Shown here piece after piece: positions 61,559 to 64,000 of a DNA stretch of 64,000 nucleotides (within the stretch, counting starts at the first letter, position 1; every line of letters begins with the position of its first letter). This stretch comes from Devosia sp. 2618 (GTDB lineage Bacteria > Pseudomonadota > Alphaproteobacteria > Rhizobiales > Devosiaceae). Below the pieces are notes generated by a model that ran no database searches, had not been told where the DNA came from, and saw only the letters and a list, made by a program, of their open reading frames with translations. Made by a program: the position numbers and the translations under genes. The DNA lies in NCBI RefSeq assembly GCF_040546815.1, contig NZ_JBEPOO010000001.1, forward strand, positions 1,674,001 to 1,738,000, given 5' to 3'.

Positions 61559-62314
61559 TTAGGCGAGGACTGAGCCCATTCGATCCTCAGCAATTCGGAA
61601 ATAGCCCGCGTCCTGCTCAATCCCGGTGAAGCGGCGGCCACTCTGCAGACAGGCGACACCCGAGGTCCCGCTGCCCATGCAGTTGTCCAAGACGACATCG
61701 CCGGGGTTGGTGTAGGTTCGGATAAAATACTCCATCAGCCAGACTGGCTTCTGAGTGGGATGGAGCGCCGCCTTCTGCTTGTCGGTCGGGCCGTAGATCA
61801 CGCTGCGGGGGAACCGCTCTGTGCTGTCGTAGCGAATAGGATCAAATGATTGCGCGCCATAGTTCGGCGTCGTGTCAGAGCGCCTAGTCGCGCTCTTTCG
61901 TGCATGGCCTGACGTCTTCTGGGGGTTGTAGGTCGGTGCACGGTCATAAAACACCAGCACATTTTCATGCGCTTTCATCGGCGCGATCTGGGCGTTGAGG
62001 TGGCCTGTGGCCTCGGTCTTCTCCCAAATCCACTCGTATCGCAGCCAATCAACGTTTGATGCCCCGAGAACCTTGTCGAATGGAGTCTGCGCTGTCAGGA
62101 CAACAGCGCCACGGCAGATGCGGCGGTACTCGGCCCACAGAGCGTCCAGTGGCAGCACGCTGTCCCATTTGTTTTGGGTCGTGCCGTAAGGAAGGTCGCA
62201 AAGAACGAGGTCAACCGATTGGCTCTCGATGTTTGCCATCAAGTCCATGCAATCGCCCTGCCAGAGCGTGACATCATCCAGTGCCAAGATTTGCGCTGCA
62301 GCGGACATACTCAT
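61559..62314 (-). CDS. Phage DNA methyltransferase (beta class)
   Basis: The 251-aa enzyme has the catalytic DLPYG (an N6-adenine or N4-cytosine motif IV of the DPPY type) near residue 41 and the SAM-binding DNCMGSGTSGVA near residue 210; order catalytic-then-SAM indicates beta class. No restriction gene is beside it, so it is an orphan methyltransferase. Start is ATG at 62314, overlapping the previous stop (ATGA). Confidence 0.88.
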   Translation of the reverse strand: MSMSAAAQILALDDVTLWQGDCMDLMANIESQSVDLVLCDLPYGTTQNKWDSVLPLDALWAEYRRICRGAVVLTAQTPFDKVLGASNVDWLRYEWIWEKTEATGHLNAQIAPMKAHENVLVFYDRAPTYNPQKTSGHARKSATRRSDTTPNYGAQSFDPIRYDSTERFPRSVIYGPTDKQKAALHPTQKPVWLMEYFIRTYTNPGDVVLDNCMGSGTSGVACLQSGRRFTGIEQDAGYFRIAEDRMGSVLA

Positions 62315-62580
62315 CCTTCCCTATCCTTCTTGGCTGGGGAGTGGGGGACTCTGCCGAACCGCTGGTAATAGCGATTGGCGACATTGCGGAAGTGTTGGAA
62401 CTGCTCTTGGGTCCAGTAGGCCCGTTGCTAGTGCTCGCCGACGCGTAGCTCGTCATCACATCCGCCCTTTTCAGACTTGGCTTTCATGCGGAAAACCACG
62501 TCACGCAGGATCGCCGCCTTCTTGGTGAAGAACCGTTTCCCGTCGAGGGCGCGGTAAACTGTGGTCGTCTCCGGGCTCAT
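62311..62580 (-). pseudogene. 90-codon early phage gene with in-frame TAG
   Basis: The frame starts at 62580 (ATGA overlap with the 63-aa gene): MSPETTTVYRALDGKRF and ends after 50 codons in TAG (62428-62430). The same frame continues as QRAYWTQEQFQHFRNVANRYY to a TGA that again overlaps the methyltransferase start. The intact junctions at both ends show that the TAG is a recent loss or is read through. Confidence 0.7.
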
Positions 62581-62768
62581 CTCGTGTTCCTTTCCTGCGC
62601 CTGCTGGCGGTCGTTGGCGACGAATTCTTGGTAGGCTGCGAGGGTAAGAATGATCCCCTCAGCTATATCGACGGCGGCTTGTGTCTCAGGCTTGGTCCTG
62701 GCCAGTTCCCTGCCCTTGCCCCGGTGGCGCTCCATGTAGGAAGTCTGGGAGGAGAGAGGGACGATCAT
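62577..62768 (-). CDS. 63-aa phage protein
   Basis: The ATG at 62768 overlaps the DUF1376 stop and its TGA overlaps the next start (ATGA both). The sequence (MIVPLSSQTSYMERHRGKGRELA) and a helix AEGIILTLAAYQEFVANDR suggest a small helical protein. Function unknown. Confidence 0.65.
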   Translation of the reverse strand: MIVPLSSQTSYMERHRGKGRELARTKPETQAAVDIAEGIILTLAAYQEFVANDRQQAQERNTR

Positions 62769-63562
62769 GCGGCGATCTTCTGCTGCATCTGGGGTGGCGC
62801 GAGGCAGCCAGGCTCGCAGGGAGGCGGCCCCCAGGCGCCCCATGTGCCGCTCTCGCGGAACACCTTGAGGCGGGCTGCCCAGTCGATCTGTGGCGCTTCT
62901 GGCTTGGCCGGGATGGCAACGCGCTCGGCGGCACGCTGGACGATCACTGTGGCGAAGAACTTCCAGCTGCCGATGTCGGGCCGGGCCTTTTCGCTGACGA
63001 TGGGCAGAATATCCCGGTCGAGGTCGTAACCTTGGGCAATGAGGTCGGTGATCTGCCCGATGCCCATGGCAAGGTTTGGATGGCATGGGCCACGAGACGA
63101 CGCGGCTTCGATCAGCCGATCATACAAAAATGCGCTCGGGCTAAGCTGCGCAGCAGCTATATGGTTTCTGGTATCTGGAAGATGCTTTGGCAAAGCTGTA
63201 GCATTTGCTAGCGCCGCTTTGTTTGTTTTCAATGCCTTAGCACGGCCACCCCTTTCCCCGGCGGAAGACCTCAATTCGCTTTTCGTCGTGCTTTTTTGAA
63301 GCTCTTTTGTCAGGCGATCATTGGTCCATTCGCCGCCTTCGACGGTGAAAAATGGTTCAATATCGGCGCGCATCGCCTTCCATTTTTTGATTGACAGGCA
63401 AGCGCAACGCGACAGTTTGGCGTCGTCATCTGGCAGGCTGCCGCCAGCGTTCCACATGGTCATGAGCAGCAGCAGGTAGGCGCCGTGCTGCTCGCAGGAC
63501 AGGTGGCGCGTGTCTCCCAGGTAGTCGGAGACGTAGAGTTGCATGAAGGGGCGTTCGCTCAT
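62765..63562 (-). CDS. DUF1376 domain replication protein
   Basis: The 265-aa protein starts at 63562 with PFMQLYVSDYLGDTRHLSCEQHGAYLLLLMTMWNAGGSLPDDD, the DUF1376 signature (a winged-helix-like domain found in phage replication proteins). A linker follows and a C-terminal helix region that might contact the helicase. It overlaps both neighbours (ATGA). Likely a helicase loader or initiator; inference from position next to DnaB. Confidence 0.85.
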   Translation of the reverse strand: MSERPFMQLYVSDYLGDTRHLSCEQHGAYLLLLMTMWNAGGSLPDDDAKLSRCACLSIKKWKAMRADIEPFFTVEGGEWTNDRLTKELQKSTTKSELRSSAGERGGRAKALKTNKAALANATALPKHLPDTRNHIAAAQLSPSAFLYDRLIEAASSRGPCHPNLAMGIGQITDLIAQGYDLDRDILPIVSEKARPDIGSWKFFATVIVQRAAERVAIPAKPEAPQIDWAARLKVFRESGTWGAWGPPPCEPGCLAPPQMQQKIAA

Positions 63563-64000
63563 GAGTTGTCCCTTATCGATGAGTGCGCAATCGAGCACCA
63601 AAGGCGGACATCGCTTGTCTCGCCGTTGCGGTTCTTGCGGATGAGAAATTCCATAGCCCAGCGTGCGTCTGCGAGCCGGTTAGGATCGGCGTCGGGGTCT
63701 TGGCCGAGGTAATAGGCGTCTCGGTACAGAAACCCGATCACATGGGCGTCCTGCTCGATCTCACCGGACCAGCGAAGGTCTGACATCACCGGGCGCTTGT
63801 CATCGCGCTTCTCGACCTCGCGGGAGAGTTGGCAAAGCAGGACCACACAGCAATCGAGTTCCTTGGCCAATGCGCGCGCCCTGCCCGACACTTCACCGGC
63901 CTCGGCAACCTTGTTGCCCGCATAGCGATCAGAAGGCGTTACGAGCCCCATATGGTCGATACAGATGACGCCGAGCGTGATGCCCTCCGCGGCCATCTCT
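63559..64000 (-). CDS. Replicative DNA helicase (DnaB-like), C-terminal part
   Basis: The frame is open at the right edge, and 146 codons are visible. Features: GVICIDHMGLV (Walker B-like), KELDCCVVLLCQLSREVEKRDDKRPVMSDLRWSGEIEQDA (the H3 motif and helicase sequence typical of DnaB) and an RKNRNGE arginine-finger region. It unwinds phage DNA. The N-terminal half is outside the window. Confidence 0.9.
   Translation of the reverse strand, partial: EMAAEGITLGVICIDHMGLVTPSDRYAGNKVAEAGEVSGRARALAKELDCCVVLLCQLSREVEKRDDKRPVMSDLRWSGEIEQDAHVIGFLYRDAYYLGQDPDADPNRLADARWAMEFLIRKNRNGETSDVRLWCSIAHSSIRDNS

Larger units (their letters stand above)
48312..64000. mobile_element. Prophage 2 (P22-like, decayed; right end beyond window)
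   Basis: Phage genes fill 48.4-64 kb. On the minus strand the order is helicase, DUF1376, methyltransferase, small terminase, large terminase, P22-type portal, scaffold, a coat gene fragment, tail-spike remnant, then lysozyme and putative holin; cargo genes interrupt it on the plus strand. Several genes are broken (frameshifts near 48846, 57525 and 58718; in-frame stops at 50799, 56331 and 62428) and one large deletion joins coat to tail spike. No integrase is in view, so the boundary at tRNA-Arg is inferred. Confidence 0.85.

Noticed and set aside
62311..62580. Genetic-code change (TAG as sense codon) in prophage 2
   Set aside because: Frameshifts and an in-frame TGA in the same element favour simple decay; no suppressor tRNA was seen.
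1..64000. CRISPR array or known defence operon
   Set aside because: No array of regular repeats and no Cas, restriction, BREX, CBASS, retron or toxin-antitoxin pair could be recognised; the orphan methyltransferase at 61559 has no partner nuclease.

Overview
The window looks like chromosome of a high-GC alphaproteobacterium of the Hyphomicrobiales, plausibly Devosia-like. The pointers are metC divergent from an aapJQMP general amino-acid transporter, an NDUFS4-type complex I accessory subunit, treY-treZ, and several sugar-type Gfo/Idh and TIM-barrel genes with an ABC importer. The genus is inference; there is no rRNA here.

Layout: about 34 kb of ordinary chromosome (roughly 14.6-48.3 kb) lies between two temperate-phage regions.

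Prophage 1 (position 1 to about 14.6 kb; the left end is outside the window) sits at the 3' end of a tRNA-Cys gene, with its tyrosine integrase about 100 bp from the tRNA. It has a lambda-like control region: a CI-type S24 repressor at 9751, flanked by two clusters of one 14-bp pseudo-palindrome (three copies at 9676-9747, two at 10797-10837). These face a leftward operon of tightly overlapping genes (CII-like protein, ParB/methyltransferase fusion, DUF2303, ASCH, replication-type HTH protein, HNH nuclease, P27-type small terminase) and a rightward operon of small genes ending in excisionase and integrase. A low-GC, oppositely oriented membrane/pentapeptide-like gene (2973-4094) is inserted in the leftward operon.

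The core holds a benE-type transporter and mobA; the trehalose pair treY-treZ; an Fsr-like MFS exporter; an SRPBCC protein; a photolyase; cysteine synthase; cardiolipin synthase; an AlaX-type editing enzyme; aapJQMP plus an extra solute-binding protein; metC; a PAP2 phosphatase; small stand-alone genes; and a LacI-regulated sugar locus (binding protein, two permeases, ATPase, two Gfo/Idh dehydrogenases, two TIM-barrel isomerase/epimerase proteins). Three near-identical palindromes lie between the binding-protein gene and lacI. Four tRNAs are present (Cys, Asn, Pro, Arg). Palindromic intergenic repeats occur at several gene ends.

Prophage 2 (about 48.3 kb to beyond the right edge) has P22-like morphogenesis genes: small and large terminase, P22-family portal, scaffold and the first 43 codons of a P22-type coat gene. 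It is decaying. The large terminase and a 155-codon gene near the left end carry frameshifts; the portal has a frameshift and an in-frame TAG; a 90-codon early gene has an in-frame TAG; the lysozyme gene has an in-frame TGA ahead of a C-terminal membrane segment. The coat gene is fused by a large deletion to a tail-spike remnant, so the rest of the capsid and all tail genes are gone. Cargo genes still look intact: an OafA/SGNH-type O-acyltransferase, two small exported proteins (one with an EF-hand) and a two-helix membrane protein. No complete new defence system was recognised; the best candidates for unexplained biology are the cargo genes and the regulatory palindromes.
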